Of a stretch of DNA of 64,000 nt, positions 17,167 through 25,530 are shown piece by piece. Positions within the stretch are counted from its first letter, which is position 1; each line of letters starts with the position of its first letter. Under the pieces are notes generated by a model. That model saw nothing but the letters and a program-made list of their open reading frames with translations, did not search any database and had not been told where the DNA came from. The position numbers and the translations under genes were made by a program. The DNA comes from Streptomyces fradiae ATCC 10745 = DSM 40063 (GTDB taxonomy: Bacteria > Actinomycetota > Actinomycetes > Streptomycetales > Streptomycetaceae): the NCBI RefSeq assembly GCF_008704425.1, contig NZ_CP023696.1, positions 5,310,501 to 5,374,500 of the forward strand. The letters are read 5' to 3'.

Positions 17167-18432
17167 CTAGCGCGCGGCCGGGGTGAACTCCACCGGCAGG
17201 GACGTCAGCCCGCGCATCCAGATCGAGGGGCGCCAGGTCAGTTCCCCCGGTTCCACACTCAGCACGAGGTCGGGGAGGTGCTCCATGAGCGTCTCCACGG
17301 CCGTGCGCGCCATCACGTCCGCCAGCAGCGGCGCCGGATAGGGGCAGCGGTGCTCGCCGTTGCTGAAGGAGAGGTGGGCGGAGTTCTCGGCGCCGACGTG
17401 GGACTCCGGCCAGATCTGCGGGTCGGTGTTGGCCGCGGCGAGTCCCAGCACCAGGCAGTCGCCCTGGCGGATCAGCCGCCCGCCGAGCTGGGTGTCGCGC
17501 ACCGCCCAGCGGCCGACGAAGTTCTGGGTCGGCGTGTCGAGCCACAGCACCTCGTTGAGCGCGTCCCCGACGCTGACCCGGCCGCCGGAGACGTTCACCG
17601 CGAAGCGCTCGTCGGTCAGCAGCAGGCGCAGGGTGTTGCCGATCCAGTTGCCGGTGGGCTGCTGGGCCGCGGCGATCACGGAGATGAGGTCCTGGACGAT
17701 CTCCTCGTCGGTGAGCCCGGCCGGATCCAGCAGCATCCGGGAGGTGACGTCGGGACCGGGCCGCTCCCGCTTCTCCCGCACCAGACGCATGATGCGCGCG
17801 CCGACCCGGCCGTAGGCGGCCACCGGGTCGTCGCCCTCACTCGCGTCGAGCGAGATCCGCAGGTCGTCGACGAGCTGCTCGGTGTCGGCGCTGCCCTGCT
17901 CCATGCCGCACATCCACAGCACGGCGCGGGCCGGCAGCGCATGGGCGTACATGCTCATCAGCTCGGCCTGCCCCCGGCCGGCGAAGGCGGAGATGATCTG
18001 CTCGGCGATCAACCGGCACTCGCGGGCCAGCTCGAACTGGTCGACCCCCTCCAGCGCATGGGTGATCACCCCGGCCCGGCGCTGGTGCTCGGCACCCTCG
18101 GTGAACAGCACGGACGGCTGGTAGCCCACGAACGGCAGCAGGGGCCAGTCCGGCGGGATGTGCGGCCACTGGTTCCAGCGCCGGGAGTCCCGGGCGAACA
18201 GCTCGTCGTGGCTGGTGACGAAGGAGACCTCGGGGTAGCCGAGGACGAGCCACGCCGGGATGTCGTCGTCGAGCAGCACCGGCGCGACCGCGCCGTGTTC
18301 GCGGCGCAGCGCGCGGTACAGCTCGGAGGGCGTCTGCTGGTACTCCAGCCCGCCCAGGCGTACGGCCGAGGCGTGCGCGGGGCAGCCGGGCGGGGGAGTG
18401 GCCGCGGACGGGGAAGCGGCGGTGTCGCTCAC
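17167..18432 (-). CDS. Conservon cytochrome P450 (CYP157-like, ExxR missing)
   Basis: A 421-residue P450 with a normal heme loop, S-F-S-N-G-E-H-R-C-P-Y, but at the place of the invariant ExxR it reads N-E-V-L-W (Glu294 to Trp297), so the arginine is replaced by tryptophan. The I-helix also lacks the acid-alcohol pair (A-A-A-Q-Q-P-T). Loss of ExxR is the known hallmark of CYP157 enzymes in Streptomyces conservons. The GTG start overlaps the stop of the GTPase gene in a GTGA, so it is the last cistron of the cvn operon. Catalysis and substrate are unknown; the altered I-helix suggests unusual oxygen chemistry or a binding role. Confidence 0.93.
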   Translation of the reverse strand: MSDTAASPSAATPPPGCPAHASAVRLGGLEYQQTPSELYRALRREHGAVAPVLLDDDIPAWLVLGYPEVSFVTSHDELFARDSRRWNQWPHIPPDWPLLPFVGYQPSVLFTEGAEHQRRAGVITHALEGVDQFELARECRLIAEQIISAFAGRGQAELMSMYAHALPARAVLWMCGMEQGSADTEQLVDDLRISLDASEGDDPVAAYGRVGARIMRLVREKRERPGPDVTSRMLLDPAGLTDEEIVQDLISVIAAAQQPTGNWIGNTLRLLLTDERFAVNVSGGRVSVGDALNEVLWLDTPTQNFVGRWAVRDTQLGGRLIRQGDCLVLGLAAANTDPQIWPESHVGAENSAHLSFSNGEHRCPYPAPLLADVMARTAVETLMEHLPDLVLSVEPGELTWRPSIWMRGLTSLPVEFTPAAR

Positions 18433-19046
18433 GGGGTGCCCTCCTGGGAGCGTGCCAGCGCGTACAGATGGTCCACCAGGCAGATCAGGACCTCCTTGGC
18501 CGACGATCTGAGCCGCGCGTCGCAGTCGATCATCGGGACGTGCTTCCCCAGGGCGAGAGCCTGGCGGATCTCCTCCAGCGAGAAGCGCGCGTCGTCGTCG
18601 TCGAAGCGGTTGACCGCGACCACGAACGGTGTCCGGTGGTGTTCGAGCCGGTCGATCGCGTACCAGGAGTCCTCCATGCGCCGGGTGTCGACGAGGACGA
18701 CGGCGCCCAGCGTGCCGGAGAAGAGGCGGTCCCACAGGAACCAGAAGCGCTCCTGACCCGGGGCGCCGAACAGGTACAGGACCATGCGCTGGTTGAGGCT
18801 GATGCGCCCGAAGTCGAAGGCGACGGTCGTGGTGGTCTTGCTCTCCACGCCCTTCGTCTCGTCGACGCCCTGCCCCGCCTGGGTCATCACCTCCTCGGTG
18901 TTCAGTGGCCGGATCTCGCTGACCGAGCGCACCAGAGTGGTCTTGCCGACGCCGAAGCCGCCCACGACGACGATCTTCAGGCCGGTTTCGGCGGCGTCGG
19001 CCAGCGGGGTGCGCCGGGTGGGCAGCTCAGAGGTTGCGGAGCCCAT
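18429..19046 (-). CDS. cvnD: Conservon GTP-binding protein (CvnD-like)
   Basis: A 205-residue small GTPase of the Arf/MglA-like bacterial group: P-loop V-V-G-G-F-G-V-G-K-T-T, G3 region L-F-G-A-P-G-Q-E-R-F and G4 region V-A-V-N-R-F-D-D (N-R-F-D in place of NKxD). It is the switch component of the conservon, which resembles eukaryotic G-protein-coupled sensing: membrane kinase-like CvnA, roadblock CvnB, DUF742 CvnC and GTPase CvnD. Its ATG lies inside cvnC (20-bp overlap), giving strong coupling. Catalytic residues look intact. Which of the roughly dozen conservons of a Streptomyces genome this corresponds to cannot be told here. Confidence 0.94.
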   Translation of the reverse strand: MGSATSELPTRRTPLADAAETGLKIVVVGGFGVGKTTLVRSVSEIRPLNTEEVMTQAGQGVDETKGVESKTTTTVAFDFGRISLNQRMVLYLFGAPGQERFWFLWDRLFSGTLGAVVLVDTRRMEDSWYAIDRLEHHRTPFVVAVNRFDDDDARFSLEEIRQALALGKHVPMIDCDARLRSSAKEVLICLVDHLYALARSQEGTP

Positions 19047-19383
19047 GGAGGACCTCCTGGAGCAGGGCGGTTTCGGGGAGGCCCGCGACGGATGCGGCGG
19101 CGCGGGGGTGGCGGGCGCTGACCTTGCCCATGTCGTGCAGGTCGCCGAGCAGGATCCGTACGACGGTCACGGGCAGCGCCAGCTCGGCCGCGATCTCGAC
19201 CACCGCGGTGGGGTGCCGGCACAGCTCCAGGATGCGGACGTGCTCCGACTGCATCCCGGAGGTGGGTCCGCCCTCGCTGACGACCAGCGTCACCAGGTCG
19301 AAGGAGTCGTCGGCCTCGCTGCGCCCACCCGTGACCATGTACAGCCGGTCGGGATCACCGATGTCCACGGGTTTGCGGATCAC
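19027..19383 (-). CDS. cvnC: DUF742 protein (CvnC-like)
   Basis: A 118-residue protein of the DUF742 family: after P-D-R-L-Y-M-V-T-G-G-R-S comes D-L-V-T-L-V, then S-E-H-V-R-I-L-E-L-C-R and a winged-helix-like middle (P-T-A-V-V-E-I-A-A-E-L-A-L-P-V-T-V-V-R-I-L-L-G-D-L). The C-terminus ends in L-L-Q-E-V-L-H-G-L-R-N-L, as in other CvnC proteins. In conservons it is thought to help assemble the complex at the membrane. GTG 19383 overlaps the cvnB stop in a GTGA. Confidence 0.93.
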   Translation of the reverse strand: MIRKPVDIGDPDRLYMVTGGRSEADDSFDLVTLVVSEGGPTSGMQSEHVRILELCRHPTAVVEIAAELALPVTVVRILLGDLHDMGKVSARHPRAAASVAGLPETALLQEVLHGLRNL

Positions 19384-19799
19384 GCGCCGGCACCCCTGCC
19401 GGCGGCCGTGCGGGGCTCGGCCCGCAGGTGGTCGCCGATCTGCTCGACCAGCTCGGTCATCTGGTGGCCGACCATGCCGGGGTCGGCGCTCTCCTCGGCG
19501 ATGACCGCGAGATGGGCGCCCTCGCCGGCCTCCACGATGAACAGCAGCCCGCCGTGGAACTCGGTCATGGAGTGCCGTACACCGCCCGTCCCGTCGCCGA
19601 ACTCCACCGAGGCACCCTGGGAGAGGGCCTGGATGCCGGAGCAGATGGCCGCCAGCTGGTCGGCCTGGTCGAGCGTCATGTACTGGGTCCAGCACAGCTT
19701 GAGCCCGTCCCGGGACAGGACGAGCGCGTGGCGGGTGCCGGGCGTGCGCTCCAAGAGGTTGGTCAGCAGCCAGGTCAGGCTCGTGTCAGTGGTCTCCAT
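19380..19799 (-). CDS. cvnB: Roadblock/LC7 protein (CvnB-like)
   Basis: A 139-residue roadblock/LC7-fold protein: S-L-T-W-L-L-T-N-L-L-E-R-T-P-G, then H-A-L-V-L-S-R-D-G-L-K-L, D-Q-A-D-Q-L-A-A-I-C-S-G and H-L-A-V-I-A-E. Roadblock proteins regulate small GTPases, here presumably CvnD. ATG 19799 matches the usual family start, but GTG 19835 (12 residues longer) has the better Shine-Dalgarno (GGAGG ten bases upstream), so the start is open. Confidence 0.92.
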   Translation of the reverse strand: METTDTSLTWLLTNLLERTPGTRHALVLSRDGLKLCWTQYMTLDQADQLAAICSGIQALSQGASVEFGDGTGGVRHSMTEFHGGLLFIVEAGEGAHLAVIAEESADPGMVGHQMTELVEQIGDHLRAEPRTAAGRGAGA

Positions 19800-19910
19800 G
19801 GTCGGTGGGGCGGGGTGCGACCGGTGACGGGTCACCCGGCCCGTACCTCCAATCCAACGAGGTGGGGCGATCGGTGCGGTGCGGGGGTGGTGGGCGGGTC
19901 GCCCGGTGGG

Positions 19911-21749
19911 CTACTCGTCCGGCGGAGCCTGGCGCGGCTCCTCGGGGCCGGGCGCTCCGCCGCTCCGGCCGCGGTGGAACGCGCCGAACCGGCTTCCGGC
20001 GTCGCGTGCCGGTCCCGGCTCCCGGCGCGGGGCGGGAGGCGTCTCGGCGGCCGGCCGCCGCCGGTCGCGCTCCGCCTCGGCCATGGTGCGGCCGGGGGCG
20101 CGCACCGGCAGGCCGCCCGGGGTGGCCGCGCCGCCTCCGCGGGCGCCGCCGGCCGGCCGGGCGGAGGGCGTGTCCGCGTCCGGCGTGCGGGTGCGTACCG
20201 GGAGCGGCTCCTCGGCGGCGCGGCTGGGTGCGGGCGCGGGGGCCGGCTCCTCGGCGGCGCGGCCCGGTGCGGGTGCGGAGACCGGCTTCTCGGCGGGGGC
20301 GGCCGGTGCGGCGGGTGCGGCCGGGGCGGCCGGAGCGGGCGCCGGGATGGGCGCGGGCGCGGTGCTCGGGCTCCGGTGGGGTCGCGCGGGGACGACCGGC
20401 TCGCGCTGCTGGGCCACCAGCTGGGGCGGCAGGAGGACGACGACACCGGTGCCGCCGCGCGACGAGGGGCGGTAGTTGACGCTGATGCCGTACTTGGCGG
20501 CGAGCCGTCCCACCACCGCCAGGCCGAGCCGGGTGCCCTGCAGCGAGGCCAGGTCGGTGACCCTGCCGGAGACCGCCTCCTCCGCGCGGCGCATGGCGGC
20601 GTCCGCCATCTTCAGGCCGCTGTCCTCGATGGTGACGACGAGGCCGGCGCTGCGTTCCTCCACGTAGACGTGGACCTCGTCGATGGGCGGCGAGAAGTTC
20701 GCCGCGTTGTCCATGAGTTCGGCCAGCAGGTGCATCACGCCCTCGGCGGCGAAGCCGGAGATGGCCGCCTTGCTGGAGTTGTGCAGGCGCACCCGCCGGT
20801 AGGCGGCGATGCGGCCGACGGCGCCGCGCAGGATGCTCTCCACGACGATCGGCTTGTTCCAGACGCGGCTGGAGCGGCCGCCCATGAGGAGGGCCAGCCG
20901 GTCGGTCATCAGGCCGAGCTGCGAGGTGCTGTGGTCCAGGCGCAGCAGGTCGCCGAAGATCTCCCCGCCGTGCCGGTCCTGCATGTCGCGCAGGTCGGCG
21001 AGCATGCTCACGGTCTTGGCCTGTACACGGCTGAGCGCCTTGGCGGACGCGGCCTCGGCGGCGGCCGAGCGGCGCTCGCTGTAGGCGAGTTCGCGGACGA
21101 ACCACTCGGCGGCGGCGCGGAGCCGGGCGTCCTTGGGCCAGTCGAACCGGGTCAGGACGGTGTCGGCGGAGCTGCCCTGGCGCAGCAGCGAGACGGCGGC
21201 CGGCAGCGTCTCGGCGGTCAGGTGCTCGAGTTCGGTACCGCCCTCGGTGATCTCGGCCCGCAGCGCGCGCAGTTCGCCCTCGGCTTCGTCGGCGCGCCCC
21301 GAGACCGCGGCCAGCTCGGTGGCGAAGAGGTCCAGCAACCGGCGCTGGTGCGGGTCGGCGGGCGGGCTGACCCGTGCCAGGGCGTCGGCGGGCCGGGCGC
21401 CGCCCCTCACCTGCTGGGCCAGGCCCGGCAGGGTGGCGTTGACCAGCTGGGAGGCCTCCGCCGACTGCCGCGCCCAGTGGCTCCTGGCCGTCTCCAGCTC
21501 GTCGCCGAGCGAGGCGGCCTGCCGGCGGGCGCCGCGCAGCAGCCGGGCGGACACGGCGGCCAGGACGGCGATGCACACCCAGGCGACCGCCGCGGTGCCG
21601 GCGACCCAGCCCCGCGCCCCGGCGGGGGCGGCGGCGGTGACGACCGCGCCGCCCACGGCGGTGACGAGGAGCGCGGCGGGGAGCACGATCGGCGAGGAAC
21701 GCGGCCCTCTCGCGCTCCGGCGCTGGCGGGGGCGAGCAGGCACTGGCAT
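19911..21749 (-). CDS. cvnA: Conservon membrane sensor kinase-like protein (CvnA-like)
   Basis: A 612-residue protein. Two transmembrane helices lie near residues 20-68 with almost no extracellular loop. A coiled-coil region follows, then a HATPase domain (L-M-D-N-A-A-N-F-S-P-P as N-box, I-E-D-S-G-L-K-M as G1, G-T-R-L-G-L-A-V-V as G2) near residues 330-440, and a long Pro/Ala-rich disordered tail containing repeated A-P-A-A-P and R-A-A-E-E-P units. No phosphoacceptor H-box of standard type is obvious, as usual for CvnA. It is the first cistron of the conservon and should be the membrane receptor. Confidence 0.93.
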   Translation of the reverse strand: MPVPARPRQRRSARGPRSSPIVLPAALLVTAVGGAVVTAAAPAGARGWVAGTAAVAWVCIAVLAAVSARLLRGARRQAASLGDELETARSHWARQSAEASQLVNATLPGLAQQVRGGARPADALARVSPPADPHQRRLLDLFATELAAVSGRADEAEGELRALRAEITEGGTELEHLTAETLPAAVSLLRQGSSADTVLTRFDWPKDARLRAAAEWFVRELAYSERRSAAAEAASAKALSRVQAKTVSMLADLRDMQDRHGGEIFGDLLRLDHSTSQLGLMTDRLALLMGGRSSRVWNKPIVVESILRGAVGRIAAYRRVRLHNSSKAAISGFAAEGVMHLLAELMDNAANFSPPIDEVHVYVEERSAGLVVTIEDSGLKMADAAMRRAEEAVSGRVTDLASLQGTRLGLAVVGRLAAKYGISVNYRPSSRGGTGVVVLLPPQLVAQQREPVVPARPHRSPSTAPAPIPAPAPAAPAAPAAPAAPAEKPVSAPAPGRAAEEPAPAPAPSRAAEEPLPVRTRTPDADTPSARPAGGARGGGAATPGGLPVRAPGRTMAEAERDRRRPAAETPPAPRREPGPARDAGSRFGAFHRGRSGGAPGPEEPRQAPPDE

Positions 21750-22132
21750 TCCGCGATCCCTCGGTCCTTTGAGAGCAGGAGTCCTGGTGACGACTGGGCG
21801 TCGCCGGTGATCCGGACGGTGGTCGAGCGCCGCTCGTCACCCGCCCGGATCATGCACGTGGCCTATGCTAACCATGGACGCGCTCCCCAAGTGCCCACCT
21901 TCCGCCCGGGATTGCCCCGCGGATGACGGATCACGGTGACAGTGGCGTGCGGGAGGGGGCCGGCAGGCGGCCATGACCGCTCCGAGGCGGCCCGAGGCCG
22001 GGGAGGAGCAGGCGACCGCGATCGTCGTCCGGAGGTGGGGCCGCGGCCCCCGCGCTCCGGCGCGCTTCGGCTGCCGGCGCGCTCCTGGCAGGGGGCCGCC
22101 GGTCCGGCGCTCCACCGCCCGCGATGTCGCTG
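21750..22132. other. Intergenic region upstream of the conservon
   Basis: 383 bp without a supportable gene between the SPFH stop and cvnA. It must hold the cvn promoter (minus strand); an AT-richer patch lies at about 21860-21885. It also holds the perfect 14-bp palindrome GGGGCCGCGGCCCC at 22037-22050, perhaps part of the SPFH terminator. No confident -35/-10 pair was identified. Confidence 0.5.
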
Positions 22133-23254
22133 TCAGCCGCCGGAGGACTGCCCCCGGTCCGGCGGTGCCTGGGACGCCCTCGCGGCCTCGGCCTCGGCCT
22201 TCGCGTCGCTCACCACGGCGGCGGCCCGCTTCGCCACCTCGTCGGCGGCCGCGGCGGCGTCGAGCGAGAGCGGTGTGCCCGGTTCCAGCTCCGCGGCCGC
22301 GTCCCCGTCCGGAGCGTCGTTCTCGGCCTCGGCGGCTGACTCCTCCGGTCGCGCGGCGGCGGAGCGGGGAAGCCCCATGGCCGACTGGTCGCCGAACGCG
22401 TGGGTGACGGCGCGCACCGCCTCGGTCAGCTCGCCCGGGATCACCCAGAACGTGTTGTTGTCGCTCTTCGCCAGGTGCGGCAGCGTCTCGAGGTACTTGT
22501 AGGCGAGGATCTTCGGGTCGGCGTTGTTGCGGTGGACCGCCTGGAAGACGCGCTCCACCGCCTTCGCCTCGCCGTCCGCCCGCAGGATCATGGCTTGCTG
22601 CGTGCCCTGTGCCTCCAGGATGTCCTTCTGCTTCGTCCCCTCCGCGGTGAGGATCTTGGCCTGCCGCTCCCCTTCGGCGTGCAGGATGGCCGCGCGCTTG
22701 TCGCGCTCCGCCCGCATCTGCTTCTCCATCGCCTCCTTGATGGTGTGCGGGGGGTCGATGGCCTTGATCTCGACGCGGTTGACCCGGATGCCCCACTTGC
22801 CGGTGGCGTCGTCGAGGACGGCGCGGAGCCGCGCGTTGATCTCCTCGCGGGAGGTGAGCGTCTCCTCCAGGTCCATGGAGCCGATGACGTTGCGCAGCGT
22901 GGTCACGGTGAGCTGGTCGATCGCCTGCAGGTAGTCGGCGACCTCGTAGGCCGCCGCCCGCGGGTCCGTGATCTGGTAGTAGAGCACGGTGTCGATGTTC
23001 ACCACGAGGTTGTCCTCGGTGATCACGGGCTTCGGCTGGGACGAGTACACCTGCTCGCGCACGTCGAGTTTGGTGTTGACCCGGTCCGCCACCGGCACGA
23101 CGAAGTTCAGGCCGGGTTGCAGCGTGCGCCGGTACCGGCCGAACCTCTCGACGTTGTAGCGGCGCGCCTGCGGGACGATCCGCACCGTGGCGGCCACGAG
23201 GAAGACGACGACGATCGCCGCCACGAGAGTGGGGATGAGCACCGGATCCACCAT
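22133..23254 (-). CDS. SPFH/Band 7 protein (stomatin/QmcA-like)
   Basis: A 373-residue membrane protein: N-terminal transmembrane helix (residues 5-25), then a prohibitin/SPFH domain with R-R-Y-N-V-E-R-F-G-R-Y-R-R-T-L, P-G-L-N-F-V-V-P-V, T-E-D-N-L-V-V-N-I-D and D-L-E-E-T-L-T-S-R-E. An Ala/Glu/Gln-rich helical segment (HAEGERQAKILTAEGT region) and an acidic low-complexity tail follow. Such proteins form large cages or microdomains in the membrane and modulate proteases and lipid order. It is 39 bp downstream of an nfeD gene, the standard NfeD-stomatin operon. ATG 23254 is followed directly by GTG 23251; the Shine-Dalgarno spacing favours the second. Confidence 0.94.
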   Translation of the reverse strand: MVDPVLIPTLVAAIVVVFLVAATVRIVPQARRYNVERFGRYRRTLQPGLNFVVPVADRVNTKLDVREQVYSSQPKPVITEDNLVVNIDTVLYYQITDPRAAAYEVADYLQAIDQLTVTTLRNVIGSMDLEETLTSREEINARLRAVLDDATGKWGIRVNRVEIKAIDPPHTIKEAMEKQMRAERDKRAAILHAEGERQAKILTAEGTKQKDILEAQGTQQAMILRADGEAKAVERVFQAVHRNNADPKILAYKYLETLPHLAKSDNNTFWVIPGELTEAVRAVTHAFGDQSAMGLPRSAAARPEESAAEAENDAPDGDAAAELEPGTPLSLDAAAAADEVAKRAAAVVSDAKAEAEAARASQAPPDRGQSSGG

Positions 23255-23293
23255 TCCTCCGTCGGGGTGCGTTCGGCCGTTGCGGGAAGCCGG

Positions 23294-23731
23294 TCACGGG
23301 AGCAGTTCGCGGGGGTAGACCACCGCGGTGGCCCCTTCGATCTCCATGACGTCCACCACCGCTCCCACGGGGATCACCAGGCTTTCGTCGAGCGCGCGGG
23401 CGGACCACTCCTCCCCGGAGATCCTGACGAGCCCGCGGCTCGCGGTGACCTCCTTCGTGACCTCGGCCCGCTTGCCGACCAGCGCGTCGCTGCCGTCCCG
23501 GACGAGGGGCACCCGGGCCATCTGCCGCAGGGCGACGGGACGGATGAGCAGAAGGCCCGCCGCCGCTGCGGCTCCGAACGCGATGAGCTGGCCGAGGAGG
23601 CCGACACCGACACCGGCGACGACGGCGGCGACCAGGGCGGCGCCCGCCAGCAGCCCGAAGACCAGCGTCAGGGTGAAGAACTCGGCGGCACCGAGCGCCG
23701 CGGCGGCGAGCAACCATACGAGCCACGGCAT
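23294..23731 (-). CDS. NfeD-like membrane protein
   Basis: A 145-residue protein with two to three hydrophobic helices (P-W-L-V-W-L-L-A-A-A-A-L, then the Gly/Ala/Val-rich stretch to about residue 75) and a C-terminal OB-fold of the NfeD type (LVGKRAEVTKEV, G-L-V-R-I-S-G-E-E-W-S-A-R-A, P-V-G-A-V-V-D-V-M-E-I-E-G). It is the short NfeD form without the ClpP-class serine protease domain. ATG 23731 has a GGGAGG site eight bases upstream. It lies directly before the SPFH gene; the two proteins normally interact in membrane microdomains. Confidence 0.93.
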   Translation of the reverse strand: MPWLVWLLAAAALGAAEFFTLTLVFGLLAGAALVAAVVAGVGVGLLGQLIAFGAAAAAGLLLIRPVALRQMARVPLVRDGSDALVGKRAEVTKEVTASRGLVRISGEEWSARALDESLVIPVGAVVDVMEIEGATAVVYPRELLP

Positions 23732-24054
23732 CGGATTCGCCTCCCTCGGGGGCACTATCTATCGCATACCCGGATGAAGTGGGACGGAACATGGTTCGCG
23801 TCGGGTGGAAGCGGGGCGGCGTGCCGGGGTCGCGGCGCGAGGTGCGCGGCGCCGCCGGATCGCCGGGGGTGGGGCCCGGATCGCCGGGGGCGGGGCCCGG
23901 TGCGGCGCGGGAGGGCCCGGGTGTCGGCCGCGCCGCGGGGCCGCCCGCCGGGGTCGCGTGGGCGGGCGGCGGCTCCCGGCCCGTCCAGGCCCGTCCCGGC
24001 CCGTCCCGGCCCTTTCCGGTCCGCCCGTCGGGTCGCCCCATCCGGGCCGTCGGG
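23732..24054. other. Low-complexity intergenic region
   Basis: Divergent gap between nfeD (minus) and the hydrolase-tetR pair (plus). It is dominated by short G/C direct repeats such as GATCGCCGGGGG (23869-23890) and CCCGTCCCGGCCC (23990-24015). No gene is supported. The regulatory signals for the plus-strand operon lie at its right end. Confidence 0.5.
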
Positions 24055-24095
24055 TTGACGGACGTTGGCTAACGCTGTTAGCTGTTGGCTAACAG
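24055..24095 (+). promoter_or_regulatory. Promoter with overlapping TetR-type palindromes
   Basis: TTGACG at 24055-24060 is followed after 17 bp by TTAGCT at 24078-24083, a plausible -35/-10 pair. The -10 lies inside two overlapping inverted repeats: GCTAAC-GCT-GTTAGC (24068-24082) and CTGTTAGC-N5-GCTAACAG (24075-24095). This is a textbook position for repression by the TetR protein encoded as the second gene of the operon. Confidence 0.75.
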
Positions 24096-24137
24096 CACTA
24101 GCCGGTGACCCCGCGGTGGCCGGCTCCGGGAGGTGTG

Positions 24138-24974
24138 ATGACCGAGTTCCTCGATGTCGACGGGGGCACGATCGCCTACGAGGTGGCCGGGGACGGGCCG
24201 CTGGTCGTGCTCGCGCACGGGATGGGCGACCACCGCGACGCCTACCGCGCCGTGGTCCCCCGTCTGGTCGCCGCCGGTTACCGGGTCGCCGCGGTCGACC
24301 TGCGCGGCTGCGGCGAATCCAGTACGGACTGGCCGGACTGGAGCCGGGCCGCCATCGCCGGCGACCTGCTCGCCGTCATCCGTCACCTGGGCGGCCCGGC
24401 CGTGCTGGTCGGCCACTCGATCTCGGGAGGCGCCGCCACCATCGCCGCGGCGCGGGAGCCGGAGCTGGTCGGCGCGGTGGTCGAACTGGCGCCGTTCACC
24501 CGCAGGCAGACGGTCGGCTGGGGCGACCTGCGCAGCAGGCGCTGGCGGCAGGGCATGCTGCGGCTGCTCGGCGCGACCGTCCTCGGCAGCGTGCCGCTGT
24601 GGCGCTCCTACCTGGAGGCGGCCTACCCCGGGGTGAGACCCGCCCACTTCGCCGAGCGGCTCGACCGCGTCGAGGCGATGCTGCGCGAGCCGGGCCGGAT
24701 GAAGGCCCTGCGGGCGATGGGCCGTACCACCCCGGCCGACGCCGGCGCCCAGCTCGGCCGGGTGCGCTGTCCGGTCCTGGTCGTGATGGGCACGGACGAC
24801 CCGGACTGGGCCGACCCGCGCGCCGAGGGCACGGCCGTCGTCGGGGAACTGCCCCCGGGCCTCGGCCGCCTCGACATGATCGAAGGTGCCGGGCACTACC
24901 CGCACGACCAGTACCCCGACCAGGTCGTCTCGCTGATGCTCTCCTTCCTGCGCACGGACGCCGCCCGTGCCTAG
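24138..24974 (+). CDS. Alpha/beta-hydrolase
   Basis: A 278-residue alpha/beta-hydrolase: oxyanion-hole region L-A-H-G-M-G-D-H-R, D-L-R-G-C-G-E-S-S, nucleophile elbow G-H-S-I-S-G-G (Ser near residue 95), an acidic residue in V-M-G-T-D-D-P-D and the final histidine in I-E-G-A-G-H-Y-P-H-D. All three catalytic residues are therefore present. The substrate is unknown; the fold also covers haloperoxidases, esterases and epoxide hydrolases. ATG 24138 follows a GGGAGG site. Its end overlaps the tetR start by 8 bp, and both lie behind the palindromic operator, so it is probably induced by a small molecule that it then degrades. Confidence 0.92.
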   Translation: MTEFLDVDGGTIAYEVAGDGPLVVLAHGMGDHRDAYRAVVPRLVAAGYRVAAVDLRGCGESSTDWPDWSRAAIAGDLLAVIRHLGGPAVLVGHSISGGAATIAAAREPELVGAVVELAPFTRRQTVGWGDLRSRRWRQGMLRLLGATVLGSVPLWRSYLEAAYPGVRPAHFAERLDRVEAMLREPGRMKALRAMGRTTPADAGAQLGRVRCPVLVVMGTDDPDWADPRAEGTAVVGELPPGLGRLDMIEGAGHYPHDQYPDQVVSLMLSFLRTDAARA

Positions 24975-25530
24975 GGCCGGTCTGGACGCGGCGGCCGTGG
25001 TCGCCGCCGGCGCCGACCTCGCCGACGAGGTGGGCCCCGCCCGCCTGACGATGGGACTGCTGGCGGAGCGCCTGGGCGTGCGCGCCCCGTCCCTGTACAA
25101 GCACGTGGGCGGGCAGGAGGACCTGCTGCGGGGCATCGCGGCACTGGCGCTGGGCCAGGCCGCCGACGCCGTCGGCACGGCGGTCCAGGGCCTGGCCGGC
25201 CGCGACGCACTCGCCGCCGCCCTGCGGGCGTTCCGCGCGTTCGTCGTGGCCCACCCCGGCCGCTACGCCACGACGACCGGCAGGGAACCCACCGGCCCCG
25301 AGGACCCGATGGCCCTGGCCGGCCGGCGGCTGCTCGACGTCTTCCGGGCCGTACTGCGCGGCTACGACGTCGAGGAGCCCAAAGTGGATCACGCCCTGCG
25401 CGCGCTCCGCAGCCTCTGCCACGGCTTCGCCGTCCTGGAGGCGGCGGGCGGCTTCCGGTGGAGCACCGACATCGACGAGAGCTTCGAGTGGCTGCTCGCC
25501 TTCGCCGACCGGGGCTTGCGCGCCGTCTGA
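24967..25530 (+). CDS. TetR-family regulator with WHG-type C-terminal domain
   Basis: A 187-residue TetR protein. The N-terminal helix-turn-helix is clear (L-T-M-G-L-L-A-E-R-L-G-V-R-A-P-S-L-Y-K-H-V). The C-terminal domain carries H-A-L-R-A-L-R-S-L-C-H-G-F and a final W-S-T-D-I-D-E-S-F-E-W-L-L, typical of the TetR_C_33/WHG group. GTG 24967 lies inside the hydrolase gene. It most likely binds the GCTAAC/GTTAGC palindromes at 24068-24095 and represses its own operon. Confidence 0.94.
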   Translation: MPRAGLDAAAVVAAGADLADEVGPARLTMGLLAERLGVRAPSLYKHVGGQEDLLRGIAALALGQAADAVGTAVQGLAGRDALAAALRAFRAFVVAHPGRYATTTGREPTGPEDPMALAGRRLLDVFRAVLRGYDVEEPKVDHALRALRSLCHGFAVLEAAGGFRWSTDIDESFEWLLAFADRGLRAV

